DNA from: Leclercia pneumoniae
Lineage (GTDB): Bacteria > Pseudomonadota > Gammaproteobacteria > Enterobacterales > Enterobacteriaceae
Assembly (NCBI RefSeq): GCF_017348915.1
Contig: NZ_CP071383.1
Coordinates: 1,178,001-1,242,000, forward strand
Reading direction: 5' to 3'
Length of the DNA: 64,000 bases
Numbering within the stretch: the stretch's first letter is position 1; each line of letters begins with the position of its first letter. Positions 17,738 through 30,382 of this stretch are shown piece by piece. The notes below the pieces were generated by a model. That model was not told the origin of the DNA. It was given only the letters and a program-made list of their open reading frames with translations, and ran no database searches. Made by a program: the position numbers and the translations under genes.

Positions 17738-17798
17738 AACAACATCTCCGAAAACGAGAGGAAAAGTGTAGCGGGGAGTATATCACAGGGGGAAAACG

Positions 17799-17822
17799 GG
17801 TTACCCGGCAAACCGGGTAACC
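17799..17822 (-). terminator. Hairpin between ybeD and lipB
   Basis: A 10-bp perfect stem (GGTTACCCGG/CCGGGTAACC) with loop CAAA, followed on the minus strand by CGTTTTCCC. It may be a weak terminator of ybeD. Confidence 0.5.
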
Positions 17823-17829
17823 GAGAGGA

Positions 17830-18093
17830 TTAGAGCACCATACGTACGATTTCGATGTTACCGAGCTCTTCGTACAGGGTTTCCACTTGCTCAATGTGCG
17901 TCGCGGTGATGGTGATTGAAACCGAGTGGTAGTTACCTTTGCTGCTCGGTTTGACCGACGGAGAATAGTCACCCGGCGCATGGCGCTGTACCACTTCCAC
18001 CACCTGATCAACCAACTCAGGTTTCGCCAGACCCATTACTTTGTAAGTAAAAGGGGTAGGGAATTCAAGCAGTTCGTTAAGTTTGGTTTTCAT
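17830..18093 (-). CDS. ybeD: UPF0250/DUF493 protein YbeD
   Basis: The 87-residue protein has the ferredoxin-like DUF493 fold seen in Ybe[21 protein letters not shown] then [14 protein letters not shown]. It resembles ACT-type regulatory domains, which suggests a ligand-binding or allosteric role, but no function is established. It is placed between dacA and lipB as in E. coli; a link to lipoate metabolism is only suggested by context. Confidence 0.93.
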   Translation of the reverse strand: MKTKLNELLEFPTPFTYKVMGLAKPELVDQVVEVVQRHAPGDYSPSVKPSSKGNYHSVSITITATHIEQVETLYEELGNIEIVRMVL

Positions 18094-18111
18094 GTCAGCT
18101 CCGGTATTGCA

Positions 18112-18149
18112 TAAAAAAAAGAATAACTCCCACGCGGGTGGGAGTTATC
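18112..18149 (-). terminator. dacA terminator
   Basis: Twelve-base-pair stem AATAACTCCCAC/GTGGGAGTTATC region followed on the minus strand by TCTTTTTTTT. Confidence 0.9.
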
Positions 18150-18199
18150 AGGTTACATAGTATATGGGGACGGAAATCACACTTTCAAGTGTTCAGATT

Positions 18200-19411
18200 T
18201 CAACCAAACCAGTGGTGGAACATCAATTTAATGTAATCAATGATTTTGCCAAAGAAATTGCCTTCCGGAATTTCTTCCAGCACCACCAGCGGACGCTGAT
18301 CGATGGTTTTGCCATCAAGCTGGAAATTGATGGTGCCGACAACCTGATTTTTCTGCAACGGTGCATGCAGCTCGCTGGAAGTCAGCACATAGCTGGCTTT
18401 CAGGTCTTTCATACGGCCACGGGGAATGGTGAGATAGAGATCTTTATCCACACCTAAAGAGGCGCGATCGTTGCTGCCAAACCAGACGGGCTCGGAAGCA
18501 AACTCTTTACCGGCTTTCAGCGGGTTCACGGTTTCGAAGAAACGGAAGCCCCAGGTCAGCAGTTTTTTGCTCTCGGTTTCGCGACCTTTATAAGTACGAC
18601 CGCCCATTACGGCAGAGATCAAGCGCATCTGACCTTCGGTGGCGGAAGCAACCAGGTTATAGCCGGCTTTATCGGTATGGCCGGTTTTGATGCCGTCTAC
18701 CTTCAGGCTGTTATCCCACAGCAGGCCGTTACGGTTCATCTGGCGGATGCCGTTAAAGGTGAACTCTTTCTCTTTGTAGATAGAGTATTCGTTCGGCACA
18801 TCACGAATCAGCGCCTGACCAATCAGCGCCATATCCCGTGCGGAGCTGTACTGCCCCTCTGCATCCAGGCCGTGTACCGTCTGGAAATGGCTGTTCTTCA
18901 GGCCCAGCGCGTTCACATAGCTGTTCATCAGACCGACGAAGGCATCCTGGCTACCGGCAGCAAAATCGGCCATCGCCACGCAGGCGTCATTACCGGATTG
19001 CAGGTTAATGCCACGAATCAGCTGGGATACCGGAACCTGCATGCCTGGTTTCAGGAACATCAGAGACGAGCCTTTAAAGACCGGGTTGCCCGTCGCCCAG
19101 GCATCGTTACCGATGGTGACCAGATCCGTCTCTTTAAATTTACCCGCTTTCATTGCCTGGCCGATGACATAGCTGGTCATCATTTTGGTCAGGCTGGCCG
19201 GATCACGGCGCGCGTCAGCGTTCTGTTCCGCCAGCACTTTGCCGGAGTTGTAGTCGATCAGGATATAAGATTCCGCGTCAATCTGCGGAACGCCAGGGAT
19301 CATGGTCTTGATGTTAAGGTCATCGGCGTGAGCGGCAGACAGTGTGGCTGCGCAAAGCGCCGTGGTGAGCGCCATGCGCTGCACAAAACGAGCGGAGAGA
19401 GTGGTCTTCAT
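18200..19411 (-). CDS. dacA: D-alanyl-D-alanine carboxypeptidase PBP5
   Basis: The 403-residue precursor has a signal peptide (about 1-29, ending AAHA), the serine peptidase S11 domain with S73-x-x-K (PASLTKMM), SGN (NLQSGNDAC) and KTG (DGIKTGHTD), then the beta-rich C-terminal domain. It ends in an amphipathic helix ([18 protein letters not shown]) that anchors it to the outer face of the inner membrane. It trims pentapeptides and sets cell shape. It closes the rodA/rlpA/dacA shape cluster. Confidence 0.97.
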   Translation of the reverse strand: MKTTLSARFVQRMALTTALCAATLSAAHADDLNIKTMIPGVPQIDAESYILIDYNSGKVLAEQNADARRDPASLTKMMTSYVIGQAMKAGKFKETDLVTIGNDAWATGNPVFKGSSLMFLKPGMQVPVSQLIRGINLQSGNDACVAMADFAAGSQDAFVGLMNSYVNALGLKNSHFQTVHGLDAEGQYSSARDMALIGQALIRDVPNEYSIYKEKEFTFNGIRQMNRNGLLWDNSLKVDGIKTGHTDKAGYNLVASATEGQMRLISAVMGGRTYKGRETESKKLLTWGFRFFETVNPLKAGKEFASEPVWFGSNDRASLGVDKDLYLTIPRGRMKDLKASYVLTSSELHAPLQKNQVVGTINFQLDGKTIDQRPLVVLEEIPEGNFFGKIIDYIKLMFHHWFG

Positions 19412-19550
19412 GGTCAGAACAACGACGTCCGTGATGAAATTAAAAAAAGTGCCTTACTATAGCAAAAGCTATACAGGCAGGCATCCGACTTTCAGCGTGA
19501 GAGTGTTAACCACTCTGACAAAAACTGACAATTCGGACACCGCCGATTAA

Positions 19551-20681
19551 TCATTTTGCAACAGCGATAAAGGACTGCAGTTGCGCTTCATTTTGTAAAC
19601 GTTGTTGCAGCGCTGCGGCTTCACTCTTGCTGGCAAACGGGCCTAACTGGATACGCCAGACGGCGCCATTTTGTTCCAGACGACCCGGTACGCCAAACTT
19701 CTGGCTGAGCCCCTGCTGATACTGCTGGGCGCGAGCCTGATCGCTGACTGCACCAACCTGTACGACAAAGTTACCCGCAGCAGCAGGGGAGGCGGCAACG
19801 GCACCCTGGGTAGCGCCTGGCGCCGTGACCGGTGCTGTGTTTTGCGGCGCCGTAACGGGTGCAGCCGTTTGCGGCGCTGCAACCGGCTGCGGTGCCGGCG
19901 GCTCGCTACCTTCCAGCACGCCAGAAGCCAGCGTGGTTGGCGCACCGAGGAAGCCACTGCTGCTGACTGGCGCGCCCATGCTGTCTTCACTTTTCAGCGT
20001 ATCGTTGCTGATAGCACGTACATCACCCTGGGGAACCGCAGGCTCAGCCGGGGAGGAGACGCTACCCATTCCGCCGCTTAAATCGGGGCGAGCAGGCAGA
20101 GCGTAGGTCTGTTTAGCGACCGTAGTGCAGGCCATACCCGGACCTGAAAGCGAACCATCCTGCGCCACGATGATAGGATCGATGCGCACTTTGGTATTGT
20201 TTGAGGTGTTCAGTCGGTCTGCCGCCGCGCGGGAGAGCGAAATAACGCGATCATTACCGTACGGGCCGCGATCGTTAATGCGCACCACAATCATCCGGCC
20301 ATTGGCCAGGTTAGTGATACGGGCATAGCTCGGGATCGGCAGCGTTGGATGGGCGGCAGTAAGCTGCATAGGGTCGAACGCTTCGCCAGAAGCCGTCAGG
20401 TTACTGCCGGGCTCGGCATCATAAATCGCAGCCAGGCCAGCCTGACTGAAGCGCGAGGCATCCTGCACAATTTTATAGCTTTTGCCGTCACGCTCGTAAT
20501 CCTGATTGGCGGTAGCGCTCAGCGGTTCAAAACGTGGATCGGCACCACTAATCTCAACAATCGGACCATTACAGACCGCTGGCTGCGCGGGTGCGACTGT
20601 CGCTTGCTGCTGACCATCGTCACTTGTACAGGCTGCCAGTAAACTTACTGCGATGCAGATCCCAGGCCACTGCTTGCGCAT
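19551..20681 (-). CDS. rlpA: Septal-ring lytic transglycosylase lipoprotein RlpA
   Basis: The 376-residue lipoprotein has the lipobox LLAAC (acylated C18), a double-psi beta-barrel (about residues 75-165; IPSYARITNLANGR and RINDRGPY), a Pro/Ala-rich linker with repeated APVTAPQ units and a C-terminal SPOR domain (NFVVQVGAVSDQ onward) that binds denuded glycan at the septum. The double-psi domain is catalytic in Pseudomonas; activity in E. coli-type RlpA is unproven. An in-frame extension to 20747 lacks a signal peptide, so the ATG before RKQWPG is used. Confidence 0.95.
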   Translation of the reverse strand: MRKQWPGICIAVSLLAACTSDDGQQQATVAPAQPAVCNGPIVEISGADPRFEPLSATANQDYERDGKSYKIVQDASRFSQAGLAAIYDAEPGSNLTASGEAFDPMQLTAAHPTLPIPSYARITNLANGRMIVVRINDRGPYGNDRVISLSRAAADRLNTSNNTKVRIDPIIVAQDGSLSGPGMACTTVAKQTYALPARPDLSGGMGSVSSPAEPAVPQGDVRAISNDTLKSEDSMGAPVSSSGFLGAPTTLASGVLEGSEPPAPQPVAAPQTAAPVTAPQNTAPVTAPGATQGAVAASPAAAGNFVVQVGAVSDQARAQQYQQGLSQKFGVPGRLEQNGAVWRIQLGPFASKSEAAALQQRLQNEAQLQSFIAVAK

Positions 20682-20691
20682 TGCGCTCCCC

Positions 20692-21804
20692 TTATACGCT
20701 CTTCGACAACATTTTTCTGTGGGTATGGATCGACATGACGATACCAAACCCGGCCATCAGCACGATCAGTGCCGACCCTCCGTAACTTACCAGCGGCAGC
20801 GGTACGCCAACCACCGGCAGAATACCGCTCACCATACCAATATTTACGAAAACATAAACGAATAAAATCAACATCAAGCCACCGGCCATTACACGACCAA
20901 AGGTGGTTTGCGCCCGCGCCGCAATCCACAGCCCACGCATGATAAGCAGTAGATAAAGCGCCAGCAGGATTAAGATGCCAACCAGCCCCAGCTCTTCTGC
21001 CAGTACCGCAAAGATAAAGTCGGTATGACGTTCAGGTAAGAACTCCAGCTGCGACTGGGTACCATGGAGCCAACCCTTTCCGCGCAGGCCACCGGAACCA
21101 ATAGCAATCTTCGACTGTATAATATGATAGCCCGCCCCCAGTGGATCGCTCTCTGGATCCAGCAGCATCATGACGCGTTGACGTTGATAGTCGTGCATCA
21201 GGAAGAACCACAGGATGGGAATAAAGGCTGCCACCAGCACCACCGCGATGCCAATCAGACGCCAGCTCAGGCCGGAAAGGAACAGTACAAACAGACCGGA
21301 AAGGGCGATAAGAATCGAGGTTCCCAGGTCAGGCTGTGCCGCCACCAGCAGGGTAGGCAGGAAGATCAGCACCAGTGCGATAGCCGTGTTCTTCAGTGAG
21401 GGGGGGCAGACGTCGCGGTTGATAAAGCGCGCCACCATCAGCGGCACCGCAATTTTTGCAATCTCTGAGGGCTGAAAACGCACTATCCCCAGATCAAGCC
21501 AACGCTGTGCACCCTTGGAAATGGCGCCAAACGCATCGACGGCGACCAGCAGAATGATACAAAAAATATAGAGATAGGGGGCCCAGCCTTCATAGACACG
21601 AGGCGGGATCTGCGCCATCACCACCATCACCACCAGGCCCATGGTAATCTGGCCGATCTTGCGCTCCGTCATACCCAGGTCCTGGCCGCTGGCGCTCCAG
21701 ATAACCAGCGCGCTATAAACCAGCAGCGCCAGCAAAATCAGCAGCATGGCCGGATCGATATGGATTTTGTCCCACAGCGATTTTTTATTCGGATTATCCG
21801 TCAC
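20692..21804 (-). CDS. mrdB: Peptidoglycan glycosyltransferase RodA
   Basis: The 370-residue SEDS-family membrane protein has about ten hydrophobic helices and conserved blocks [30 protein letters not shown] and [11 protein letters not shown]. It polymerises glycan strands for cell elongation with PBP2. The start is GTG, two bases past the mrdA stop, so translation is probably coupled. rlpA follows after ten bases. Confidence 0.97.
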   Translation of the reverse strand: MTDNPNKKSLWDKIHIDPAMLLILLALLVYSALVIWSASGQDLGMTERKIGQITMGLVVMVVMAQIPPRVYEGWAPYLYIFCIILLVAVDAFGAISKGAQRWLDLGIVRFQPSEIAKIAVPLMVARFINRDVCPPSLKNTAIALVLIFLPTLLVAAQPDLGTSILIALSGLFVLFLSGLSWRLIGIAVVLVAAFIPILWFFLMHDYQRQRVMMLLDPESDPLGAGYHIIQSKIAIGSGGLRGKGWLHGTQSQLEFLPERHTDFIFAVLAEELGLVGILILLALYLLLIMRGLWIAARAQTTFGRVMAGGLMLILFVYVFVNIGMVSGILPVVGVPLPLVSYGGSALIVLMAGFGIVMSIHTHRKMLSKSV

Positions 21805-21806
21805 GA

Positions 21807-23708
21807 TTATTGGTCCTCCGCGGCGGCGGTAGCCGGGTTTTCATTTGGCAATTCGGTGTTGTTATCACCCAGCATGATGTGATCGAGGATCTGGCGCATG
21901 ATGGTACCAACCGCCGGGCCGGCGCCGCCGTTTTCCAGAATAATCGAGACGGCAACCTGCGGGTTGTCATAAGGGGCGAAGCCGATCATCAGTTTGTGGT
22001 CACGCAGACGTTCGGCAATTTTATGCGCGTTATAGGTTTCGTTAGCCTTAAGGCCGAAGACCTGCGCAGTACCGGATTTCGCCGCAATTTTATAAGGTGC
22101 GCCCGCAAAGTATTTATGCGCCGTACCGTTCGCACGGTTCGCAACGCCAAACATCCCGTCTTTGGCAATTTCCCAATAACCGGAATGAATATCGCCCACC
22201 GGCGGCTCGTGCGGCTGAATCCAGGGGACTTTCTTGCCATTTTCAACGGTGCTCATCAGCAGGTGCGGCACTTTTACCACCCCGTCGTTAATCAGCGTCA
22301 TCAGCGCTTTGTTCATCTGGATCGGCGTAGCGGTCCAGTAACCCTGACCGATACCCACCGGTATGGTATCGCCCTGATACCAGGGTTTTTTGAAGCGTTT
22401 TAGCTTCCATTCGCGGGTTGGCATGTTACCGGAGCGTTCTTCCGAAAGATCGATACCGGTGTAGTGGCCATAGCCAAATTTCCCCATCCACTCCGACAGC
22501 CTATCGATACCCATGTCGTAAGCGACCTGATAGAAGAAGGTATCGGCAGACTCTTCAAGTGATTTGGTGACATTCAGATGACCGTGACCCCATTTTTTCC
22601 AGTCACGGTACCGCTTTTCAGAACCTGGCAGCTGCCACCAGCCGGGGTCAAAGAGGCTGGTGTTACGGGTGATCACCCCAGAACTGAGGGCAGAAACGGC
22701 CACATACGGCTTCACGGTGGACGCCGGCGGGTAGACGCCCTGGGTGGCGCGGTTAATTAGCGGGGTGTTCGGGTCGTTCAGCAGGCCGGAGTAATCCTTG
22801 CTGGAGATCCCATCCACAAAGAGGTTCGGATCATAGCTTGGCGTTGAGACCAGCGACAGAATGCTGCCGGTACGCGGGTCGGTAACAATCACCGCCGCAC
22901 GGCTGCCAGCCAGCAGGGTTTCGATATATTGCTGCAGCTTCAGATCGAGGGTCAGGTAGATATCATGCCCTGCCTGCGGCGGCACCTCTTTTAACTGGCG
23001 GATGACGCGGCCACGGTTGTTAACTTCAACCTCTTCATAGCCCGTCTGGCCATGCAGCACGTCTTCATAGTAACGCTCAATCCCCAGCTTGCCGATATCA
23101 TGGGTCGCCGCGTAGTTAGCGAGTTTGCCATCTTTATCCAGGCGTTCGACGTCTTTATCGTTAATTTTAGAGACGTAGCCAATAACGTGGGTCAGGGCCG
23201 AGCCATAAGGGTAGAAGCGGCGTTTATAGCCTTTCACCTCAACGCCAGGGAAACGGTACTGGTTTACAGCAAAGCGGGCAACCTGGACTTCGGTCAGGTT
23301 CGTTTTCACCGGAATGGAGGTAAAGCGGTGTGAGCGTGAGCGCTCTTTTTTAAAGGTCGCGATATCTTCGTCATTCAGGTCCACCACGCTGCGCAGGGCT
23401 TCCAGCGTCTGCTGAACATTATCGACCTTCTCAGGCATCATTTCGATTTGGTAGATCGTGCGGTTCAGCGCCAGCGGCGTGCCGTTACGATCGTAGATAA
23501 TGCCGCGACTCGGCGCGATGGGAACCAGTTTGATACGGTTTTTGTTAGAACGCGTCTGGTAGTCGGTAAAACGGACGACCTGCAGATTATAGAGGTTGGC
23601 AATTAGCACGCCAGTAAGCAGCAAAATCCCCAAAAAGGCGACCAGCGCCCGACGCACAAACAGCGCGGACTCAGCCGAATAGTCGCGAAAAGAATTCTGT
23701 AGTTTCAT
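21807..23708 (-). CDS. mrdA: Penicillin-binding protein 2 (transpeptidase)
   Basis: The 633-residue class B PBP has an N-terminal membrane anchor (about 20-45), the pedestal domain ([14 protein letters not shown]) and a transpeptidase domain with SxxK in YPPASTVKP (E. coli S330), SAD in ESADTFFY and KSGT in AAKSGTAQV. It crosslinks lateral wall with RodA and is the mecillinam target. It starts 30 bp after rlmH. The ordinary length argues for a functional gene. Confidence 0.97.
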   Translation of the reverse strand: MKLQNSFRDYSAESALFVRRALVAFLGILLLTGVLIANLYNLQVVRFTDYQTRSNKNRIKLVPIAPSRGIIYDRNGTPLALNRTIYQIEMMPEKVDNVQQTLEALRSVVDLNDEDIATFKKERSRSHRFTSIPVKTNLTEVQVARFAVNQYRFPGVEVKGYKRRFYPYGSALTHVIGYVSKINDKDVERLDKDGKLANYAATHDIGKLGIERYYEDVLHGQTGYEEVEVNNRGRVIRQLKEVPPQAGHDIYLTLDLKLQQYIETLLAGSRAAVIVTDPRTGSILSLVSTPSYDPNLFVDGISSKDYSGLLNDPNTPLINRATQGVYPPASTVKPYVAVSALSSGVITRNTSLFDPGWWQLPGSEKRYRDWKKWGHGHLNVTKSLEESADTFFYQVAYDMGIDRLSEWMGKFGYGHYTGIDLSEERSGNMPTREWKLKRFKKPWYQGDTIPVGIGQGYWTATPIQMNKALMTLINDGVVKVPHLLMSTVENGKKVPWIQPHEPPVGDIHSGYWEIAKDGMFGVANRANGTAHKYFAGAPYKIAAKSGTAQVFGLKANETYNAHKIAERLRDHKLMIGFAPYDNPQVAVSIILENGGAGPAVGTIMRQILDHIMLGDNNTELPNENPATAAAEDQ

Positions 23709-23738
23709 CCGCTGCTTAATTTATCCAGAACGTAATCA

Positions 23739-24206
23739 TTACTCACGGTGATAAGGATGGTTGGTTGTGATACTCCACGCGCGGTAGAGGCTCTCGGCAA
23801 CCAGCACCCGCACCAGAGGGTGGGGAAGTGTCAGCGCGGAGAGAGACCAACTCTGTTCTGCTGCCGCTTTGCAGGCAGGAGATAACCCCTCCGGGCCGCC
23901 AATCAGCAGGCTGACGTCGCGACCATCCTGCTTCCAGCGTTCGAGCTCGTGCGCCAGTTGGGGCGTATCCCAGGGTTTCCCCGGAATATCGAGAGTGACG
24001 ATGCGGTTTTTACCTGCTGCAGCCAGCATCATCTCACCCTCTTTATCCAGAATGCGTTTGATATCCGCGTTTTTGCCACGCTTACCCGCCGGAATTTCGA
24101 CCAGTTCAAACGGCATATCCTTAGGAAAACGGCGCAGATATTCAGTGAAACCGGTTTGTACCCAGTCGGGCATTTTGGTGCCAACGGCGACCAGCTGCAG
24201 CTTCAC
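23739..24206 (-). CDS. rlmH: 23S rRNA pseudouridine-1915 N3-methyltransferase RlmH
   Basis: The 155-residue SPOUT methyltransferase has the trefoil-knot SAM site ([28 protein letters not shown]) and the C-terminal [18 protein letters not shown] motif. It modifies pseudouridine 1915 in helix 69 of 70S ribosomes. The start is GTG. It follows rsfS after three bases, so the two ribosome-related genes are probably cotranscribed. Confidence 0.96.
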   Translation of the reverse strand: MKLQLVAVGTKMPDWVQTGFTEYLRRFPKDMPFELVEIPAGKRGKNADIKRILDKEGEMMLAAAGKNRIVTLDIPGKPWDTPQLAHELERWKQDGRDVSLLIGGPEGLSPACKAAAEQSWSLSALTLPHPLVRVLVAESLYRAWSITTNHPYHRE

Positions 24207-24209
24207 GCA

Positions 24210-24782
<573 letters not shown>

Positions 24783-25451
24783 TCAGCCTTTCAGCGCGTC
24801 GTTGTCGGTTTTCTGGTACAGACCCTGCTGCTGAATGTAACGAAGTACCGCTTCGGGTAACATTTCTGCGCAGGATTGGCCGTTCTGCAGGCGCTGACGA
24901 ATCTGGGTGGCAGAGATATCAAACCACGGCGTTTCAGCCAGATAGATTTTACCGGCAGGCAAGGTATGCAGGTCGTCAACGTGGGGCGTCAGGTGCGCTT
25001 CCAGCCACTGCTGGTGCACCTCTTCTTTCATCGTTAAAGGATAGCCCGGGCGACGGCAGACAATAAGATGGCTGTTATTGAGGATGGTGTCGTACTGATA
25101 CCAGGAGGGAAAGCTGAGTAACGAATCCTGCCCAATAATAAAGGCCAGCGGTGCGTCCGGGCCTTGCTCTTCTCGCCATGCCTGCAAGGTTTGCGCAGTC
25201 CAGGAGGGGGTATCCCGACGGAGCTCGCGCTCATCGAGGCGAAAAAGGGGTTTATCGGCAATCGCCAGCTCAAGCATAGTTTTACGCTGTTCGCTGGTCG
25301 CCTCCGGCTGAAGGCGATGAGGGGGCACATTGTTAGGCATGATGATAACCCGCTGCAGCCCAATCAGGTTTGCCAGTACCTCTACCGGCTTCAGGTGCCC
25401 ATAGTGAACTGGGTCGAAAGTGCCGCCATACAGCGCCTGTAGCGTTTTCAT
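24783..25451 (-). CDS. nadD: Nicotinate-nucleotide adenylyltransferase
   Basis: The 222-residue nucleotidyltransferase makes nicotinate adenine dinucleotide from NaMN and ATP. The [12 protein letters not shown] motif and the [10 protein letters not shown] motif (ISxTxIR) bind ATP. The start at [10 protein letters not shown] follows GAAGG and is one base from the holA stop. The C-terminus runs nine residues beyond the E. coli protein (KTDNDALKG). Confidence 0.96.
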   Translation of the reverse strand: MKTLQALYGGTFDPVHYGHLKPVEVLANLIGLQRVIIMPNNVPPHRLQPEATSEQRKTMLELAIADKPLFRLDERELRRDTPSWTAQTLQAWREEQGPDAPLAFIIGQDSLLSFPSWYQYDTILNNSHLIVCRRPGYPLTMKEEVHQQWLEAHLTPHVDDLHTLPAGKIYLAETPWFDISATQIRQRLQNGQSCAEMLPEAVLRYIQQQGLYQKTDNDALKG

Positions 25452-25452
25452 A

Positions 25453-26484
25453 TCAGCCTTCGATAAAAACATCAGCCAGTGCTTTATGGCACAGCAATAA
25501 CGACAAGCTCTCCAGCTCTGACCATATCGACTGGCCGTAATCCTGTTTCAGCGTGAGTTCAGCGTGGGTCAACAGTTGCACGGCCTGACGCAATTGCTCC
25601 GGGCTGAGGCGGTTCAGCGCCTCGGTGGTTATCCCCCGGCGGTTTTGCCAGACGCGGTGCTTATCGAACAGCGCGCGCAGCGGCGTGTGAGCTGACTGAC
25701 GTTTCAGATTAACCAGCAGCAAGAGTTCGCGCTGCAGGGTTCTGAGTAGGATCACCGGCTCGCTGCCCTCAAGACGCAGCTGCTGCAAAATGTGCAGGGC
25801 ACGTTTGCTTTTGGCGGCCAGCAGGGCATCTACCCAGTGAAACGGGGTAAAGTGAGCGGCATCGTTCACCGCCTGCTCCACGCGGGGCAGGGTCAGTTTG
25901 CCATCCGGCCAGAGCAGAGAAAGACGCTCCAGCGCCTGGGCGAGGGCCAGCAAATTCCCTTCATAACAGTAACAGAGCAGCTGGTTGGCGGCATCGTCGA
26001 GCTGAAGGTTGTTCTGCCGGGCGCGGGCGGCCACCCATTTGGGTAGCTGCGCCTGTTCCGGTGTCTGGCAGGTGACCAGCACGGACTGGTTTGCTAACGC
26101 GGCGATCCAGGCGGCATTTTCTTGTGCTTTAGTGAGCTTATTGCCTCGCACTATCAGCAGCAGATCGCTGTGCAGCAGGCTTACCAACGTAGCGAGTTGC
26201 TCGTTGATGGCGGCGTTAGGGCCGTTTTCGGGTAGCTGGATCGACAACGTCTGTCGCGTGGCGAACAGGCTCATCGCCTGGCAAAGCGAAAAAATCTCCT
26301 GCCAGTCGGTGCTGTTATCCAGCGTAAAGCTATGGTGTTCGTCGAACCCCTGGGTCGCGGCTATCTGACGCACCGCGTCATGGCTCTCTTGTAACAGCAG
26401 CGGATCGTTTCCGAGTAACAGATACGCCGCGCGCAGCCCCTCTTTGAGCTGCGCGCGGAGTTGTTCAGGGTACAACCTGATCAT
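25453..26484 (-). CDS. holA: DNA polymerase III delta subunit
   Basis: The 343-residue delta subunit opens the beta sliding clamp within the clamp loader. The N-terminal AAA+-like domain ([16 protein letters not shown]) lacks a Walker A motif as expected, and the beta-binding region includes [15 protein letters not shown]. It overlaps lptE by one base (TGATG) and is one base before nadD, so the lptE-holA-nadD genes should be translated from one message with leuS upstream. Confidence 0.96.
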   Translation of the reverse strand: MIRLYPEQLRAQLKEGLRAAYLLLGNDPLLLQESHDAVRQIAATQGFDEHHSFTLDNSTDWQEIFSLCQAMSLFATRQTLSIQLPENGPNAAINEQLATLVSLLHSDLLLIVRGNKLTKAQENAAWIAALANQSVLVTCQTPEQAQLPKWVAARARQNNLQLDDAANQLLCYCYEGNLLALAQALERLSLLWPDGKLTLPRVEQAVNDAAHFTPFHWVDALLAAKSKRALHILQQLRLEGSEPVILLRTLQRELLLLVNLKRQSAHTPLRALFDKHRVWQNRRGITTEALNRLSPEQLRQAVQLLTHAELTLKQDYGQSIWSELESLSLLLCHKALADVFIEG

Positions 26485-27050
26485 CAGTTACCCAGCGTCG
26501 TGGAGACGCGAGGCGTGGTCGTAACGGGCGTCGCTTCTGCCGTCTCTTTTTTATCCGCAGCCTGGATACTCGGCAGCTTACGGATCAACTGTTCAGCCAC
26601 TTTGTCGTACATTTCGTTGACGATAATGGTGCGTTCAGCATCTTTTGCCAGAGCTGCCTGCGGGTTATCGAAGAACGAACGGTACACTTTAGTACTGATC
26701 GGATAGATATCATGGCCCGGAATCAGTACTGCTGCGCTCACCTGCATGACCATCTGGTATTCCGCGGTACGACCATCCTGGAAGATGGAAGCGGTATCCT
26801 GGCTCAGGGATGAGCGCAAGACACGGAACGATGGCACATCCTGACGCAGAGAACCTTTTTCGATCAGTTCAACGCCGTTAAGGCGCAATTGGTTACGGAT
26901 GGCACGGCTAAGCGGGCCATTCGGATCCCCGGAATCGAAGATCATGGTTTTCATCTGATCCGGCACCGCGGTGGTATTACGCAGGTGCCAGCCACAGCCA
27001 GCGGTGACAAGCACCGCCAGAGATAACAGTAATGTTGCCAGTTGTCGCAC
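26484..27050 (-). CDS. lptE: LPS-assembly lipoprotein LptE
   Basis: The 188-residue lipoprotein plugs the LptD barrel and helps insert lipopolysaccharide in the outer membrane. The lipobox VTAGC places the acylated cysteine at 19. The LptE/RlpB core includes [19 protein letters not shown]. The C-terminal 20 residues are Thr/Val-rich and variable. The start is GTG. It is 14 bp after leuS. Confidence 0.95.
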   Translation of the reverse strand: MRQLATLLLSLAVLVTAGCGWHLRNTTAVPDQMKTMIFDSGDPNGPLSRAIRNQLRLNGVELIEKGSLRQDVPSFRVLRSSLSQDTASIFQDGRTAEYQMVMQVSAAVLIPGHDIYPISTKVYRSFFDNPQAALAKDAERTIIVNEMYDKVAEQLIRKLPSIQAADKKETAEATPVTTTPRVSTTLGN

Positions 27051-27064
27051 GCTTCCTCCTGCGC

Positions 27065-29647
27065 TTAGCCAACGACCAGATTCAGCAGTTTACCGGGTAC
27101 GTAGATCACTTTACGTACGGTAACGCCGTCAAGGTACTTCGCCACCAGAGGCTCCTGAGCTGCACGTTCACGTACCTGCTCTTCAGAAGCATCCACTGCC
27201 ACGGTGATTTTGCCACGCACTTTGCCGTTAACCTGCACCACCACCAGCGTGGTGTTTTCAACCATGGCTGCCTCGTCGGCAACTGGCCACGGCGCGTTGT
27301 CGATATCGCCTTCGCCGTTGAGCTCTTTCCACAGGGTAAAGCTGGCGTGCGGGGTGAACGGGTTCAGCATACGAACAACAGCCAGCAGCGCTTCGCGCAT
27401 GACGGCACGATCCTGCTCGCCCTCCTGCGGGGCTTTCGCCAGTTTGTTCATCAGTTCCATAATAGCCGCAATTGCGGTATTGAAGGTCTGACGGCGACCA
27501 ATATCGTCCGTAACTTTGGCAATCGTTTTATGCACATCACGGCGCAGTGCCTGCTGATCTTCAGTCAGAGCGTCAACCTTAAGATCCGCGACGTCGCCCT
27601 GTGCAAGGTGTTCATAAACCAGTTTCCAGACGCGTTTCAGGAAGCGGTTAGCCCCTTCAACGCCTGATTCCTGCCACTCCAGCGTCATATCTGCCGGTGA
27701 AGCAAACATCATAAACAGACGCACGGTATCCGCGCCGTAACGCTCAACCATCACCTGCGGGTCGATGCCGTTGTTTTTCGACTTGGACATCTTGCTCATG
27801 CCGGTATAAACCAGTTCATGACCTGCGGCGTCTTTCGCCTTAACAATACGGCCTTTCTCGTCGCGCTCAACAATCGCATCTACCGGGGAAACCCAGTTAC
27901 GCTCGCCGTTCGCGCCCACGTAGTAGAAGGCATCTGCCAGCACCATACCCTGACACAGCAGCTGTTTGGCTGGCTCGTCAGAGTTAACCAGGCCTGCGTC
28001 ACGCATCAATTTGTGGAAGAAGCGGAAATAGAGCAGGTGCATGATGGCGTGCTCGATACCACCGATGTAGATATCCACCGGCAGCCAGTAGTTTGCTGCT
28101 TCGGAATCCAGCATGCCTTCCTGATACTGCGGGCAGGTATAGCGCGCGTAGTACCAGGAGGACTCCATAAAGGTGTCGAAGGTGTCAGTTTCACGCAGCG
28201 CAGGCTGACCGTTCACGGTGGTTTTTGCCCACTCCGGATCGGCTTTGATTGGGCTGGTGATACCGTCCATGACGACGTCTTCCGGCAGGATCACCGGCAG
28301 CTGGTCTTCTGGCGTTGGCATTACGGTGCCATCTTCCAGCGTCACCATAGGGATTGGCGCACCCCAGTAACGCTGACGGGAAACGCCCCAGTCGCGCAGA
28401 CGGTAGTTCACTTTACGCTCGCCAACGCCCATGGCAGCCAGCTTGTCGCCGATAGCGTTAAAGCCCTCTTCGAAGCTCAGACCGCTGAATTCGCCGGAGT
28501 TGAACAGGGTGCCTTTTTCGGTCAGCGCCTGTTCGGACAGGTCAGGCTCAGCGCCATCTGCCGCCAGGATAACCGGCTTGATGGTCAGGCCGTATTTCTT
28601 AGCAAACTCGTAATCGCGCTGATCGTGTCCCGGAACCGCCATCACAGCGCCGGTGCCGTACTCCATCAGTACGAAGTTAGCTGCCCAGACCGGCACGGCT
28701 TCGCCCGTCAGCGGGTGGATAGCGTTGAAACCGGTCGCAACACCTTTTTTCTCCATGGTCGCCATGTCGGCTTCGGCCACTTTGGTGTTACGGCATTCAT
28801 CAATGAAGGCAGCCAGCTCTGGATTGTTTTCGGCGGCTTTCTGCGCCAGCGGGTGCCCTGCGGCTACGGCCAGGTAGGTCGCACCCATAAAGGTGTCCGG
28901 ACGCGTGGTGTACACGGTCAGGGTCTGATCGTAGTTTTCTACGTTAAAGGTGATTTCCACCCCTTCAGAACGACCGATCCAGTTACGCTGCATGGTCTTC
29001 ACGGTATCTGGCCAATGATCCAGATTATCCAGATCGTTCAGCAGCTCGTCAGCGTAAGCGGTAATTTTAATAAACCACTGCGGGATCTCTTTACGCTCAA
29101 CTTTAGTGTCGCAGCGCCAGCAGCAGCCATCGATAACCTGTTCGTTCGCCAGTACGGTCTGGTCGTTCGGGCACCAGTTAACGGCAGAGGTCTTCTTATA
29201 GACCAGCCCTTTTTTGTAGAGCTCGGTGAAGAACTTCTGCTCCCAACGGTAATATTCCGGGGTACAGGTGGCCAGCTCGCGGCTCCAGTCATAGCCAAAG
29301 CCCAGCATTTTAAGCTGGTTTTTCATGTAAGCGATGTTGTCATAGGTCCACGGCGCAGGGGCCGTGTTGTTTTTCACCGCCGCCCCTTCAGCCGGCAGAC
29401 CGAACGCATCCCAACCAATTGGCTGCAGCACGTTTTTGCCCAACATGCGTTGGTAGCGGGCGATCACATCACCGATGGTGTAGTTACGCACGTGGCCCAT
29501 GTGTAGTCGACCAGAAGGATAGGGAAGCATCGACAGGCAGTAATACTTCTCTTTGCTCTCGTCTTCGGTGACTTCAAAGGTGCGCTTCTCGTCCCAGTGT
29601 TGCTGGACGTGGGATTCTATCTCTTCCGGGCGGTATTGCTCTTGCAT
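27065..29647 (-). CDS. leuS: Leucyl-tRNA synthetase
   Basis: The 860-residue class Ia synthetase has the HIGH motif as HMGH in [16 protein letters not shown], the zinc-domain cysteines [22 protein letters not shown], the CP1 editing domain (TTRPDTFMG, about 247) and KMSKS in [12 protein letters not shown]. Length equals E. coli LeuS. The start is the ATG before QEQYRPEE; 25 in-frame upstream residues are not part of the family. It heads the leuS-lptE-holA-nadD operon. Confidence 0.98.
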   Translation of the reverse strand: MQEQYRPEEIESHVQQHWDEKRTFEVTEDESKEKYYCLSMLPYPSGRLHMGHVRNYTIGDVIARYQRMLGKNVLQPIGWDAFGLPAEGAAVKNNTAPAPWTYDNIAYMKNQLKMLGFGYDWSRELATCTPEYYRWEQKFFTELYKKGLVYKKTSAVNWCPNDQTVLANEQVIDGCCWRCDTKVERKEIPQWFIKITAYADELLNDLDNLDHWPDTVKTMQRNWIGRSEGVEITFNVENYDQTLTVYTTRPDTFMGATYLAVAAGHPLAQKAAENNPELAAFIDECRNTKVAEADMATMEKKGVATGFNAIHPLTGEAVPVWAANFVLMEYGTGAVMAVPGHDQRDYEFAKKYGLTIKPVILAADGAEPDLSEQALTEKGTLFNSGEFSGLSFEEGFNAIGDKLAAMGVGERKVNYRLRDWGVSRQRYWGAPIPMVTLEDGTVMPTPEDQLPVILPEDVVMDGITSPIKADPEWAKTTVNGQPALRETDTFDTFMESSWYYARYTCPQYQEGMLDSEAANYWLPVDIYIGGIEHAIMHLLYFRFFHKLMRDAGLVNSDEPAKQLLCQGMVLADAFYYVGANGERNWVSPVDAIVERDEKGRIVKAKDAAGHELVYTGMSKMSKSKNNGIDPQVMVERYGADTVRLFMMFASPADMTLEWQESGVEGANRFLKRVWKLVYEHLAQGDVADLKVDALTEDQQALRRDVHKTIAKVTDDIGRRQTFNTAIAAIMELMNKLAKAPQEGEQDRAVMREALLAVVRMLNPFTPHASFTLWKELNGEGDIDNAPWPVADEAAMVENTTLVVVQVNGKVRGKITVAVDASEEQVRERAAQEPLVAKYLDGVTVRKVIYVPGKLLNLVVG

Positions 29648-29861
29648 GGCAGCCAGTGGTCCTGTGTTCAATACAGCTACAAATGTAGCCAATGTAAGTG
29701 GTATTCCAGATCCGCATAGCATAGCCCAAACGCCCGCGTCAAAACAGCCTTTAGCATAAAAGCGGCGGACATGAATTTACGCTATCTGTGGCAGAACTGA
29801 CAAAGCGCTGAATAAATAAGGTCTATTATTAGAGACAGTTACTCACCCAGGAGGCATAAAG

Positions 29862-30344
29862 ATGAACAAGGTTGCTCAATTTTACCGTGAACTGGTCGCC
29901 ACGTTGACTGAACGTCTGCGTAACGGCGAGCGCGATATCGATGCGTTGGTAGAGCAGGCGCGTCTGAGGGTAATCCAGACGGGGGAGTTAACGCGGACAG
30001 AGGTTGAAGAGCTGACCCGGGCTGTGCGCCGCGATTTAGAAGAGTTTGCCCGTAGCTATGAAGAGAGCCAGGGCGAGGTGGCAGACAGCGTATTTATGCG
30101 GGTAATTAAAGAGAGTCTCTGGCAAGAGCTGGCGGATATCACCGATAAAACGCAGCTCGAATGGCGCGAGGTGTTTCAGGATCTCAACCATCATGGGGTC
30201 TATCACAGCGGCGAAGTGGTGGGGCTGGGGAATCTGGTTTGCGAAAACTGCCACTACCATCTGGCGGTTTATACCCCGGATGTGTTGCCGGTCTGCCCGA
30301 AATGCGGTCACGATCAGTTCCAGCGCCGCCCCTTCGAGCCGTAA
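29862..30344 (+). CDS. ybeL: Zinc-ribbon protein YbeL (DUF1451)
   Basis: The 160-residue protein has a mainly helical, charged N-terminal two-thirds (probable coiled coil, residues 1-100) and a C-terminal zinc ribbon with two Cys pairs, CENC and CPKC, about 20 residues apart. Function is not established. It is divergent from leuS and has GGAGG before the ATG. In E. coli it starts the region with djlB/hscC genes; here the next gene is the POTRA protein. Confidence 0.93.
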   Translation: MNKVAQFYRELVATLTERLRNGERDIDALVEQARLRVIQTGELTRTEVEELTRAVRRDLEEFARSYEESQGEVADSVFMRVIKESLWQELADITDKTQLEWREVFQDLNHHGVYHSGEVVGLGNLVCENCHYHLAVYTPDVLPVCPKCGHDQFQRRPFEP

Positions 30345-30382
30345 CCGTTTTGTGAACGAGTGAGAGGGGACGTGACGTTCCC

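Noticed and set aside
27818..29506. 562-codon open frame antisense to leuS
   Set aside because: Antisense shadow of a strongly biased gene, without a start signal or recognisable motifs.
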